NCBI RefSeq assembly: GCF_005116655.2
Contig: NZ_CP050698.1
Coordinates: 2,696,501 to 2,760,500 of the forward strand
Length of the DNA: 64,000 nucleotides
Reading direction: 5' to 3'
Source of the DNA: Desulfosediminicola flagellatus
GTDB taxonomy: Bacteria > Desulfobacterota > Desulfobulbia > Desulfobulbales > Desulfocapsaceae
Shown: in pieces, positions 35,371 to 43,557 of the stretch
Position numbering within the stretch: position 1 is the stretch's first letter
Layout of the letters: each line of letters starts with the position of its first letter
The notes under the pieces: model-generated
Told to the model about the DNA's origin: nothing
The model's input: only the letters and a program-made list of their open reading frames with translations
The model's database searches: none
Program-made: the position numbers and the translations under genes

Positions 35371-36660
35371 TTATTGTTTTTGCAACTCCTCATACAACAA
35401 TTTCCTTACGGTAGAAGCAATACGTTCCGAATAATCCACTGGAAAACTCCAGAACTCTACGCCCTCCTCCGTCTCAAATTTTTGCAACCCCCTCTCTGCC
35501 GGTCCTGCGTGTAGTAGAAACTGAATAAGCACATCACTGCTGACCCATGGATGTGTATACCAGAAGTCATGAGTTCGCGGATTCTTGAGTGGCATAAACT
35601 CGCTATCAACCAGCAATACTGTAAATTTTGGCATCCAGGTAATACTGGTTGCCAACTGTTTTTGCTCCCCATTCAATTCTTTCGAACGTGGAAGCCCCAG
35701 ACGAGCTTTTTTGTGATGCCCTTCAGCGTAGGCCAAAACTCTGTCTTTTCTGTTAAGTGCCAATGTTATACTCTTTACCCGATCTATATAATCCCAGATA
35801 TCGTCAATAAACGCGGTGTAATCAAGATCCGGTGCTGCAAAATACAGTTCTCCGAGATTCAGCTCATCCGTCGAACGCATTGCAAGTTGTTGCAGGGCTG
35901 GGCTGACAATCTGTGCACCGGCACTGTAAGAGAGGATGTTAATGTTTCTGGCATTCGTATGCCTTGACAGCAGTTCGATAAAATTGGCAAATACAGGTGC
36001 TGTCTTGGCAGCATGTCGAACATCTGTTTCGTATTTCAGTAAGCTCTCTGCCGATGGCCACAGGAATGCAATAACAACTGAATTCCTCCCTGTGAAGTGC
36101 CGATATTGAGCTGCCTGGGCGCTTGCTCTATAAACACTGCTGTTAGCTCCGTGCACATAGATCATTATGTCCTTATCCAGACTCTCGGATAAGGCTGTAT
36201 TTATTCCTTCAAAAAAATCTAATACTGCTTGCGGTAGATCTGTATAGCTCCCATCTTCTTGAATTTTAGCAAACTCTTTAATCTCATCAAGCAGAAGGAC
36301 CGGTCGTTCGTTTTCATCCCATGAGGTAGACAGACTGTAAATGAGATCCCAGTTTACATCTTGTCCAATTCTGAAATCTGCAACACCAAGCCTTAACCCC
36401 CTGTCTCCGAAAATGGTATATGCAACCATATCATCCTGCCCAAGAGGGAAACGGTTTGTTGCATAATACACAGGCACACGATTACTCTCTTCAAGCACAG
36501 GATTAGCCTGAAAAGGATCATGCTCTCCTGTTGTCCAGAGAACAGGAGTAGGCATGAGGTAGACCTTTTTCTGGCACCCTGTTAGACATACAAGAATGAT
36601 AGAAACCATTACGCTTATGGAAAAAAAACGATAGAGATTGTGTTTTGGATTTGATCGCAT
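35371..36660 (-). CDS. DUF900 alpha/beta-hydrolase lipoprotein
   Basis: The 429-residue protein has lipobox LTGC with Cys29. The typical DUF900 opening VPVYYATNR is at 62-70. DIMIYVHGANSSV (164-176) is the first hydrolase strand, AFLWPSAES follows, and the elbow is S-Y-S-A-G with Ser246. LDYTAFID is in the DUF900 pattern. These hydrolases are often lipoproteins of unknown substrate. Its promoter region (388 bp) is shared with the divergent FAH-fold lipoprotein gene. Confidence 0.87.
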   Translation of the reverse strand: MRSNPKHNLYRFFSISVMVSIILVCLTGCQKKVYLMPTPVLWTTGEHDPFQANPVLEESNRVPVYYATNRFPLGQDDMVAYTIFGDRGLRLGVADFRIGQDVNWDLIYSLSTSWDENERPVLLLDEIKEFAKIQEDGSYTDLPQAVLDFFEGINTALSESLDKDIMIYVHGANSSVYRASAQAAQYRHFTGRNSVVIAFLWPSAESLLKYETDVRHAAKTAPVFANFIELLSRHTNARNINILSYSAGAQIVSPALQQLAMRSTDELNLGELYFAAPDLDYTAFIDDIWDYIDRVKSITLALNRKDRVLAYAEGHHKKARLGLPRSKELNGEQKQLATSITWMPKFTVLLVDSEFMPLKNPRTHDFWYTHPWVSSDVLIQFLLHAGPAERGLQKFETEEGVEFWSFPVDYSERIASTVRKLLYEELQKQ

Positions 36661-37048
36661 TGTTAAAATAGGCCTGTTTTCGAAATGAGTATCCGTTGAA
36701 TATAAAACCTGTCAAAATTCCTGACAACCGTTCGTTTTTTAACATAACTAATAAATGGATTGTATCGTAATCTCAGAAGATTGGCTACAGATACCCGTAA
36801 TACCCGGAGGTAAGGTTTTACAATTACCCCGTAAAAGTCCAACCACAACTGTCAGAATAACTCATGTTGCACCTCACATGTGTCAGTCGTATTTTCGCAT
36901 TCAAATACAATCCGTTTGAGTTTTACGCCGAATGGCATCTGGCACCAGATACCTAACCACCATTTGACTTAGCCTTTTCACATCGTATAGACTTCAATCT
37001 GATTCAAAGTCAGAGACTTCAACTTCATCGGATTCTATTTAGCAAACC
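36661..37048. other. Divergent promoter region
   Basis: This gap separates the DUF900 gene (minus) and the FAH-fold gene (plus). No perfect dyad or clear -35/-10 pair stands out by eye. Confidence 0.4.
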
Positions 37049-38059
37049 ATGACTACACACGTTAACTTCAACTTCTTGAACTCCCGGCGCTGTCTCATTG
37101 TATTGCTACCAGTATTTCTGCTTTTTTCTGGTTGCAGCGATCCAGAACCTTTTATGGGTAAGCAATTTCGTGCAGATGACAACGGAACGTGGGCTTTACT
37201 CGAATCAGAATCGATCAGTGCAATTTACGGTGTCGGTCTAAGCTATGTTAAGCATATTGAGGAAACCGGCAGCACATGGGACCCGGATGCGATCCCGCCG
37301 ATATTTAAAAAATCAATCTCTTCTCTGAACACGAGCGAGATTCTTCCCTACCCTGACCGTACCCAATTCCTTCAAGCAGCTGAGAACCTCGAAACCGGTT
37401 TAAGTAACCTGCTTAAGATCAAATTCCCTCAAATCAATCCTCTTCTCGATTACGAAGTTGAGCTCGGAATTGTTCTTCTTGAACCCTATGAACGGAAACG
37501 ATCTCAGGATATCACCTATATGCCACGACTCGGCTTTGTGCTTGCAGGAGACTTCACCTCGCGTAGCTTTATGGTGCTTGGCGAGGGGCAGGCTGATATG
37601 TTTTCATACTGGGGAGCAGCGAAGAGCTTCAATGGCTTCAGTGTTGTTGGCAGCAAAATGTGGATACCGGGTGATTTCCAGCAAAATGGCTCTCTACACG
37701 TGCAGTTAGAGACATATGTCAATGGCAAACTCAGGCAAAGCGGCAATACCTCAGACCAGGTCTACTCACCGTACCAGATGGTTAGGTTCGTAGCAGAAGC
37801 GTTTCCTGACGACCCTCTCGCTGCAGGAACGGTAATAATGTCAGGTACTCCACCCGGCGTAGCCTTTCAGGCACCCGGCTGGAAGCGTACACTAGCAAAA
37901 ATACTCGGTATTAACCGCATGACCCTTATGAAATCCGTCATGGAAAGCAACAAAGATAATGAGGATTTTCTAAAGCCCGGCGATATCGTCATCTACTCCG
38001 CAGGACCACTCGGACAATTGTCATTCACAGTTCAAAATGCTTCATTAATACTCAGGTAA
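37049..38059 (+). CDS. Lipoprotein with fumarylacetoacetate hydrolase fold
   Basis: The protein has 336 residues. Lipobox FSGC places lipidated Cys29, with Ser at +2, which favours the outer membrane. The rest matches the FAH family C-terminal fold: YEVELG with metal ligands Glu136 and Glu138, AGDFTSR with Asp168, AAKSFNGF and GTVIMSGTPPGVAF. FAH enzymes cleave C-C bonds or act as hydratases/decarboxylases and are normally cytoplasmic, so an exported, lipidated member is unusual. Its last 28 bp overlap the 3' end of the convergent barrel gene. Confidence 0.85.
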   Translation: MTTHVNFNFLNSRRCLIVLLPVFLLFSGCSDPEPFMGKQFRADDNGTWALLESESISAIYGVGLSYVKHIEETGSTWDPDAIPPIFKKSISSLNTSEILPYPDRTQFLQAAENLETGLSNLLKIKFPQINPLLDYEVELGIVLLEPYERKRSQDITYMPRLGFVLAGDFTSRSFMVLGEGQADMFSYWGAAKSFNGFSVVGSKMWIPGDFQQNGSLHVQLETYVNGKLRQSGNTSDQVYSPYQMVRFVAEAFPDDPLAAGTVIMSGTPPGVAFQAPGWKRTLAKILGINRMTLMKSVMESNKDNEDFLKPGDIVIYSAGPLGQLSFTVQNASLILR

Positions 38060-39174
38060 AAACCGGCATTATCACGACCTACGCCAAGATCAACCCTGAG
38101 ATTCATACGTTTCTGCAATTCAAACCTATAACCAATGCCCGCATTAGGCAGGTCATTTCCGGAAAAATCTCCATAGTCTTCGCCTATAAATCCCATCCCG
38201 ACCCAGCCAGCCATTCCATGACGACTCAATTCACCACTGGAGGTGAGAAACTGGTGCCTGTACTCGAGCAATCCGTAGAGCATTGTCTTATCCCGAAAAC
38301 GCCCCCAGGTATATCCTCTAAGATCAAAAGGACTGCCAACTTGAGACATCTCTGCCCATGGCACATCGCCCTCGCTATAGCGTGATGAAATATTCCAGGT
38401 CAGGGTAGTACCTTCCCTCCATAATTGTTTATATTGCCGGTAATCAACCTCAACTACGTCATATTCGTTGTCGCTGCCAATAGCATCAAGGTAATGCGTT
38501 GTTGAAAAATTCAGATAAATACCATTCCAGGCATTAACGGTCACATCACGTGTGTCGTATGACAATACCAGGCCAACACCGATATTCGTGTTATCTTCAC
38601 CAAATTCCTGAAATGTAGCATCATTGAGCATCCCCTCTGCCTCATCCTCAGAGCCAGTGTGATTGAAATCAAAATTCACACCAGCAAAAAGATCTCCGAA
38701 TGCGCGAAACAGCACAACCGGCTTAAACTGAAACCAGGTACGATCATATTCGGTCGTCGCAGGTCCGTCATCCACGTTCACACCATTATCATACCCTACG
38801 CCCCAGTAGTTATCCGGCATATCCTTAAACCACTGTTCAAAATTGACCCGAAGATTATCGTCAAGCCAAAATGAATCGAGAAATGAGCTGACCGTCATCG
38901 AACCATTAGTACTATAAATGAAAAATGCAGAAAACGATGATCTCGGCAGGTCTTCTTTTTTGGGATCTGTAGAAAAGGTAAGTAAACCGCCAAGTGCCAG
39001 ACCAAACTCCATCTCCGGCGTATACATTGGTCCGATCACAGGTGACAATACATAATTACCGTCTTTACCGAGTGGATAACGAAGAAACTCCTTTTTCTGT
39101 TCTTCGGCAATTACTGATGAAGCAAAAAGAGTCATGATAACAGAACCAAACACCACTTTGTTAAAAGTCGTCAT
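38032..39174 (-). CDS. Outer-membrane barrel of the bacterial surface antigen (BamA C-terminal) type
   Basis: The 380-residue protein has a signal peptide (to about SSVIA) and then a barrel with GVGLVLSYDTRDVTVNAWNG, the D-T-R-D motif typical of PF01103, and a later 'SPFDLRGYTWGRFRD' close to the conserved RGY of Omp85 proteins. No POTRA domains precede it. Such POTRA-less members may bind or translocate lipids. I start at 39174 (ATG after AAGGGATTTT) rather than 39198. It ends inside the 3' end of the FAH-fold gene on the other strand. Confidence 0.82.
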   Translation of the reverse strand: MTTFNKVVFGSVIMTLFASSVIAEEQKKEFLRYPLGKDGNYVLSPVIGPMYTPEMEFGLALGGLLTFSTDPKKEDLPRSSFSAFFIYSTNGSMTVSSFLDSFWLDDNLRVNFEQWFKDMPDNYWGVGYDNGVNVDDGPATTEYDRTWFQFKPVVLFRAFGDLFAGVNFDFNHTGSEDEAEGMLNDATFQEFGEDNTNIGVGLVLSYDTRDVTVNAWNGIYLNFSTTHYLDAIGSDNEYDVVEVDYRQYKQLWREGTTLTWNISSRYSEGDVPWAEMSQVGSPFDLRGYTWGRFRDKTMLYGLLEYRHQFLTSSGELSRHGMAGWVGMGFIGEDYGDFSGNDLPNAGIGYRFELQKRMNLRVDLGVGRDNAGFYLSINEAF

Positions 39175-39308
39175 AAAATCCCTTAAAAATATAGTCATCC
39201 AAAATGTTATGGGGCTCCCGGTTCATATCGCATACAGCAAGTTAACCAATTGAATAAATATGAAAGATGAATATACAATAGGTCAGAACATTGAATTATT
39301 ATCTGGTT

Positions 39309-39992
39309 TTATTGAGATGCTACTGATTTTACAGCAACTCTTAACGGATCAGCTTTGGGGTTCTGCACACTCTTTCTGATTAGAATATCTGCAGGGCTGA
39401 CCTCTGACCCATAAAACGCATTATTACGTTTGTTTGCGGGCTTTACAACAGCTCCATCAAGAGAGACTCCTGCAAACGCGCCCTTTGCCCTGGCATACGA
39501 AAATATATCTGCAGTCTTTGCCTTAGCACCTACACCTACCGGACCTGCAGCCATCGTGACATCTGCCCCGATTTTAAATGAGCTGGTAAGCATACTTTCC
39601 ATCCCGCGCTCACTCATCACCATCATCACAACCTCTGAAGATTCAGCTCCGGCCTGTAGACCAACAGATATAGCGCCAAGCGTATAGAACGCCGGATAGC
39701 TCCATTCCCCTGTGCTGCTATCACGTGCGAGTAAAACACCCGAACCTCCTGCACCACCGACTACAAATGCTCCTTTTAGATTTTGTGGGATAATGAGTAC
39801 CGCCTTGGCGTTTCCAATATTTTTCCTGAACCACTCCAGATCAGGGTCGGCAGCAAAACTTGAGATAACAGTTGCAGCTTTATCCACAAGCCCTTCGGCC
39901 TCTATTTTCACATTGTCACTTGCCTGAACTGATCCAGCCCAAAACATACAACACGACAACATTACAAACCAAACAAGCTTTACCTTTTTCAT
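39309..39992 (-). CDS. Exported SYLF-domain (Ysc84-like) lipid-binding protein
   Basis: The 227-residue protein has a signal peptide to SVQA. The SYLF pattern follows: AKAVLIIPQNLKGAFVVGGA, GVLLARDSSTGEWSYPAFY, and SVGLQAGAESSEVVMMVM, GADVTMAAGPVG, then a final YARAKGAFAGVSLDGAV. In eukaryotes SYLF binds phosphoinositides; bacterial members are periplasmic and poorly understood. The frame opens at 40010, but AGGAGG 5 nt before the ATG at 39992 sets the start. It precedes the barrel gene (134 bp) on the same strand, suggesting a shared outer-membrane lipid role. Confidence 0.9.
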   Translation of the reverse strand: MKKVKLVWFVMLSCCMFWAGSVQASDNVKIEAEGLVDKAATVISSFAADPDLEWFRKNIGNAKAVLIIPQNLKGAFVVGGAGGSGVLLARDSSTGEWSYPAFYTLGAISVGLQAGAESSEVVMMVMSERGMESMLTSSFKIGADVTMAAGPVGVGAKAKTADIFSYARAKGAFAGVSLDGAVVKPANKRNNAFYGSEVSPADILIRKSVQNPKADPLRVAVKSVASQ

Positions 39993-40247
39993 AGCATCCT
40001 CCTTTGACATGCAGGTTGCGATTCGGGTATTTCCCCCCGAAAAAATATAAGCAAATTCAGGCCGAATCGATTAAAAACACTCTTTCTTTCATGCGTCACC
40101 AGGTGCCCCGTAATAATCCATCTAAATGATAGGCTACTCAATGCAATGATGCAAGTATGCTTTCTCACAAAACCTGTAAATACCTCGATGACACTAACGT
40201 CACATATACATGCGTACGTACGAACTACCATCAAATGATTTTCATCG

Positions 40248-40406
40248 AGGAGGCTGTCCGACAATGGCCTTTTCTCAAACTCTTTGGAATTTCCTAAAAA
40301 CAATGCTCACAGGTAAGCGAAGACACTGATATCATGTATATGGCTGTGCTTTTTTTTGGGAAATGTCTCAATTTTGACAAAAATACCTATTCTCTGACAC
40401 CCTCCA
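40248..40406 (+). repeat. Foldback (MITE-like) repeat, copy E
   Basis: The ends are AGGAGGCTGTCCGACAAT and ATTCTCTGACACCCTCCA. The interior aligns with copy D (CTCAAACTCTTTGGAATTT, CAATGCTCACAG, GTATATGGCTGTGCTT). The right end has decayed more than the left. Confidence 0.85.
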
Positions 40407-40775
40407 GGGATTATTAGTCATTGAGCTCAATTTGCCGTGTGTAAGAGTTACCCTTCATCGTATTTCAATAACATGCCACTCATTGCAGTGCATATTTAAG
40501 TCAGGCATGCCAACTCAGGTTAAACCTGTTTGGGTCAGAAAGTAAAAGATAAATCTCCTACCAGCCCCGGAGAAAACCTAACACATTTATGTTGTCATAC
40601 ATCTATCAATTGCGATATGCTTTCTCTGTTACTACAATGCGTGCTTCATAGCTCAATCCTGCTAATTTATAGAGATGTATATTCTCATGACATTTTTATT
40701 ATACAAGCTAAAACCTCTTGATCTATTGCTCACAGATATCACTAGTGGTCTGAGCCTTCCCTAACCTCAAAACAG
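40407..40775. other. Region upstream of the phosphatase operon
   Basis: No gene. This 369-bp stretch must hold the promoter of the phosphatase-GH3-kinase operon; no clear operator was seen. Confidence 0.4.
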
Positions 40776-41732
40776 ATGAGCAAGATCTATTCTAATTATT
40801 CAGAGGAATTGTTGAAAACGGATATTGCATACGCAGGACAGCAGATTCCAGGAATACGCGATCAACAGGAAGACTGCTATCGTATAGTCGAAGGTATTCA
40901 GCTGTCTGACAATACCAACGGACTGCTATGCATCATGTGCGATGGAATGGGTGGACACAGTGGAGGAGCAATTGCCAGTGAACTGGTAGTCACCACTATG
41001 ACGGAATATTTCAGAAATAGTAGTGACATTCCGACAGTCAGGCGGCTGCATGAGTCTGCAGAGGCAGCCAACAACGCAATTGCTGATAGAATCTACTCAG
41101 AACCTGCGCTTAAGGGAATGGGTTCTACTCTCATAGCATTCGTAGTCAGTTTGAACCGGCTTTACTGGTATAGTATTGGTGATTCGCCGTTATGGTTGCT
41201 TCGAAATAGCAGGCTTACCCGACTGAACGCTAATCACTCGATGGCAGCCCTGCTTAAAAGCAAAGTAGAAAAGAATGAGATCAGCCCCGAAGAAGCTGCA
41301 AAAAATTCAACACGCAATTTTCTGCTTTCTGCTGTCAATGGTTATAAATTTGAGTTGGTAGACAACCCTCAGACGCCTTTTTTTCTTGATGATGGTGATC
41401 AACTATTGGCAGCCACAGATGGCGTAGAAACTCTCACTACTGACCGAATTAGTCACATCCTTTGCAATACAAAAGACCAACCAGTATCTACAGCTTTGAA
41501 AGTACTTTTTGATGAACTGGAAAAAATTCAACATCCAGCTCAAGACAATGCCAGCACAATTCTTGTTCGGATAGGCCCGTCTGTCACTACTGAGACTCTC
41601 GACGATCAAATTGCAAAGTCGATACCTCAGGATAAAGTCGGTCCAGCTGTACTAAAAAACGGATCATTTATGCTTTCGGCTTTGATCATCGGAGTAATTC
41701 TCGTGGCCATTGCTGCAATCGTACTTCTTTAA
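40776..41732 (+). CDS. PPM-type (PP2C) Ser/Thr protein phosphatase with C-terminal membrane anchor
   Basis: The 318-residue protein spans a PP2C domain (about 15-265). Metal-site motifs are IRDQQEDC (Asp33), MCDGMGGHSGG (Asp56, Gly57), YSIGDSPLW and AATDGVE, with a final QDNAS for the last Asp-Asn. Residues about 297-317 are a single hydrophobic helix, so the catalytic domain should face the cytoplasm. It starts a three-gene plus-strand operon followed after 74 bp by a GH3 gene and then a Ser/Thr kinase gene. It is the natural antagonist of that kinase. Confidence 0.92.
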   Translation: MSKIYSNYSEELLKTDIAYAGQQIPGIRDQQEDCYRIVEGIQLSDNTNGLLCIMCDGMGGHSGGAIASELVVTTMTEYFRNSSDIPTVRRLHESAEAANNAIADRIYSEPALKGMGSTLIAFVVSLNRLYWYSIGDSPLWLLRNSRLTRLNANHSMAALLKSKVEKNEISPEEAAKNSTRNFLLSAVNGYKFELVDNPQTPFFLDDGDQLLAATDGVETLTTDRISHILCNTKDQPVSTALKVLFDELEKIQHPAQDNASTILVRIGPSVTTETLDDQIAKSIPQDKVGPAVLKNGSFMLSALIIGVILVAIAAIVLL

Positions 41733-41806
41733 GAAGTGTGCGAACCCAAACAGGACCTAACAACTAAATAAATCACTATATTTTACCATCGCCGGAGGTC
41801 AACGCA

Positions 41807-43510
41807 ATGTCAATTGCCAGCTTTATTATAGGCCTGACAATCAAGCAGTCCGCAAAACGGTTTGAAAAGGCAACACTTCACCCGGAAACGGTACAAGAAG
41901 AAAAATTGCTCTCAATTGTGCGGAAAAACAGTGGGACTGAATACGGGCAGCGCTATGGGTTTTCCTCTATCAGAACCATTGAAGATTTTCAGCAGCAGGT
42001 TCCCATGATTACCTATGAAGATATCAAAAGTGATATGCAAAGGGTCGTTGCTGGGGAAAAGAACATCTTCACGGCGGAAGATCCAATCATGTTTGCCCAA
42101 ACCAGTGGCACCACCGGTGATCCCAAATACATCCCGGTAACCCCGACATGCCAGGGACGTGAGCATAGTGATCAGATGCGCACATGGACATACCATGCCA
42201 GGCAAAGTCACCCTGATGTTCTCAGTCGTAAAGTGGTGTCTCTTGTCTCACCTGCAATTGAAGGATATACCCCTTCTGGTATCCCATTTGGTTCAACTTC
42301 AGGGCATATCTATAAAAATATGCCTGCACTGATCCGCTCAACCTATTCGATTCCCTACGATGTATTTGAAATTGAGGACTATGGAGCAAAATATTATACG
42401 ATCATGCGCATATCGCTGGAACATGATGTCAGCCTGCTTGCTACAGCAAACCCGTCGTCAGTTATCAAGATGTGTGAAAAGGCTAATATGCACAGCGAAG
42501 ACATTATCCGAGATATTCGGGATGGCACACTTTCTGAGGCCTTCGCTATATCAACACCCCTCCGCAAGGCCATTGCAGGTAAGCTCAAGCCCAACGCCAG
42601 GCGAGCTGCCGAACTTGAGAAATTTCGAAGCAATCGGGATGGCGAACTTAGACCTGTAGATTACTGGCAGCAACTGAGTCTTATAGGCTGCTGGAAAGGC
42701 GGATCTGTTGGACATTACCTTAAACATTTCCCCTATTGGTTCGACCCTGACGGAAACCGTGCTGTGCCTGTCAGGGATATGGGGTACCTTTCCAGTGAAG
42801 CCAGGGGATCAATACCTCTGAGTGATGAAGGTAGTAAAGGCGTACTGACGATATCCACCAATTTCATGGAATTCGTCGCAGTTGACGATCTTGAATCAAA
42901 ACGAGACACGCCATCATCCTGGCGTTTTCTGACCGTGGGTGAAATCGAACAGGATAAAGAGTATTACATTTTTTTCACCACAACTTCAGGACTCTATCGC
43001 TATGACATCAACGATGTTGTCAAAGTTGTGGGTTGCTATAATAACACTCCTGAAATCGTCTTTGTACGTAAAGGGCGTGGAATGACAAATATTACCGGTG
43101 AAAAGGTCAGCGTCAACCAAGTTATTACAGCATTCCAGAAAGCATCTGAAGTGACCGGTGCACATGCCGATCATTTCAAAGCTGAAGCAGACCAGAAGAA
43201 CAGCAGATACATATTCAGGGTTGAATTCACCACCTCTGTCGAGCCTGCCATCCAACAGAAATTTATCAGTGAACTTGATCAGCAGCTAAAATCGATCAAT
43301 ATCGAATATAAAGCCAAGCGGGATTCTCAGCGACTCGGCTCTCCGATTATGCACATCATGCGTGAAGGGTGGTACGAACGTAATCGCAAACAACAGGTCG
43401 AAGGCGGCATGCGCGCATTTCAGGCCAAGACACAGCTATTGAGTCCAGACGTTCTTGCAACCCAGCACATACGACCGGAGCTCGAGAAAATTGTGGAATT
43501 GGAAGAGTAA
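41807..43510 (+). CDS. GH3-family acyl-acid amido synthetase
   Basis: The 567-residue protein spans the GH3 family. The adenylating loop is FAQTSGTTGDPKYIPVT (about 96-112), the equivalent of the ANL P-loop. RKVVSLVSPAIEG, FPYWFDPDG and SGLYRYDINDVV (the acyl-adenylate Tyr-Arg-Asp motif) follow, then RGMTNITGEKVS. Plant GH3 enzymes join amino acids to jasmonate or auxin; bacterial members have largely unknown acyl and amine substrates. GGAGG lies 8 nt before the ATG. Its place between a PP2C phosphatase and a membrane kinase suggests phosphorylation control or a shared pathway. Confidence 0.9.
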   Translation: MSIASFIIGLTIKQSAKRFEKATLHPETVQEEKLLSIVRKNSGTEYGQRYGFSSIRTIEDFQQQVPMITYEDIKSDMQRVVAGEKNIFTAEDPIMFAQTSGTTGDPKYIPVTPTCQGREHSDQMRTWTYHARQSHPDVLSRKVVSLVSPAIEGYTPSGIPFGSTSGHIYKNMPALIRSTYSIPYDVFEIEDYGAKYYTIMRISLEHDVSLLATANPSSVIKMCEKANMHSEDIIRDIRDGTLSEAFAISTPLRKAIAGKLKPNARRAAELEKFRSNRDGELRPVDYWQQLSLIGCWKGGSVGHYLKHFPYWFDPDGNRAVPVRDMGYLSSEARGSIPLSDEGSKGVLTISTNFMEFVAVDDLESKRDTPSSWRFLTVGEIEQDKEYYIFFTTTSGLYRYDINDVVKVVGCYNNTPEIVFVRKGRGMTNITGEKVSVNQVITAFQKASEVTGAHADHFKAEADQKNSRYIFRVEFTTSVEPAIQQKFISELDQQLKSINIEYKAKRDSQRLGSPIMHIMREGWYERNRKQQVEGGMRAFQAKTQLLSPDVLATQHIRPELEKIVELEE

Positions 43511-43557
43511 TAACTCGTCCGGTTTGAAGTTCACCGGCAACGTCACCAGGCTTTACG

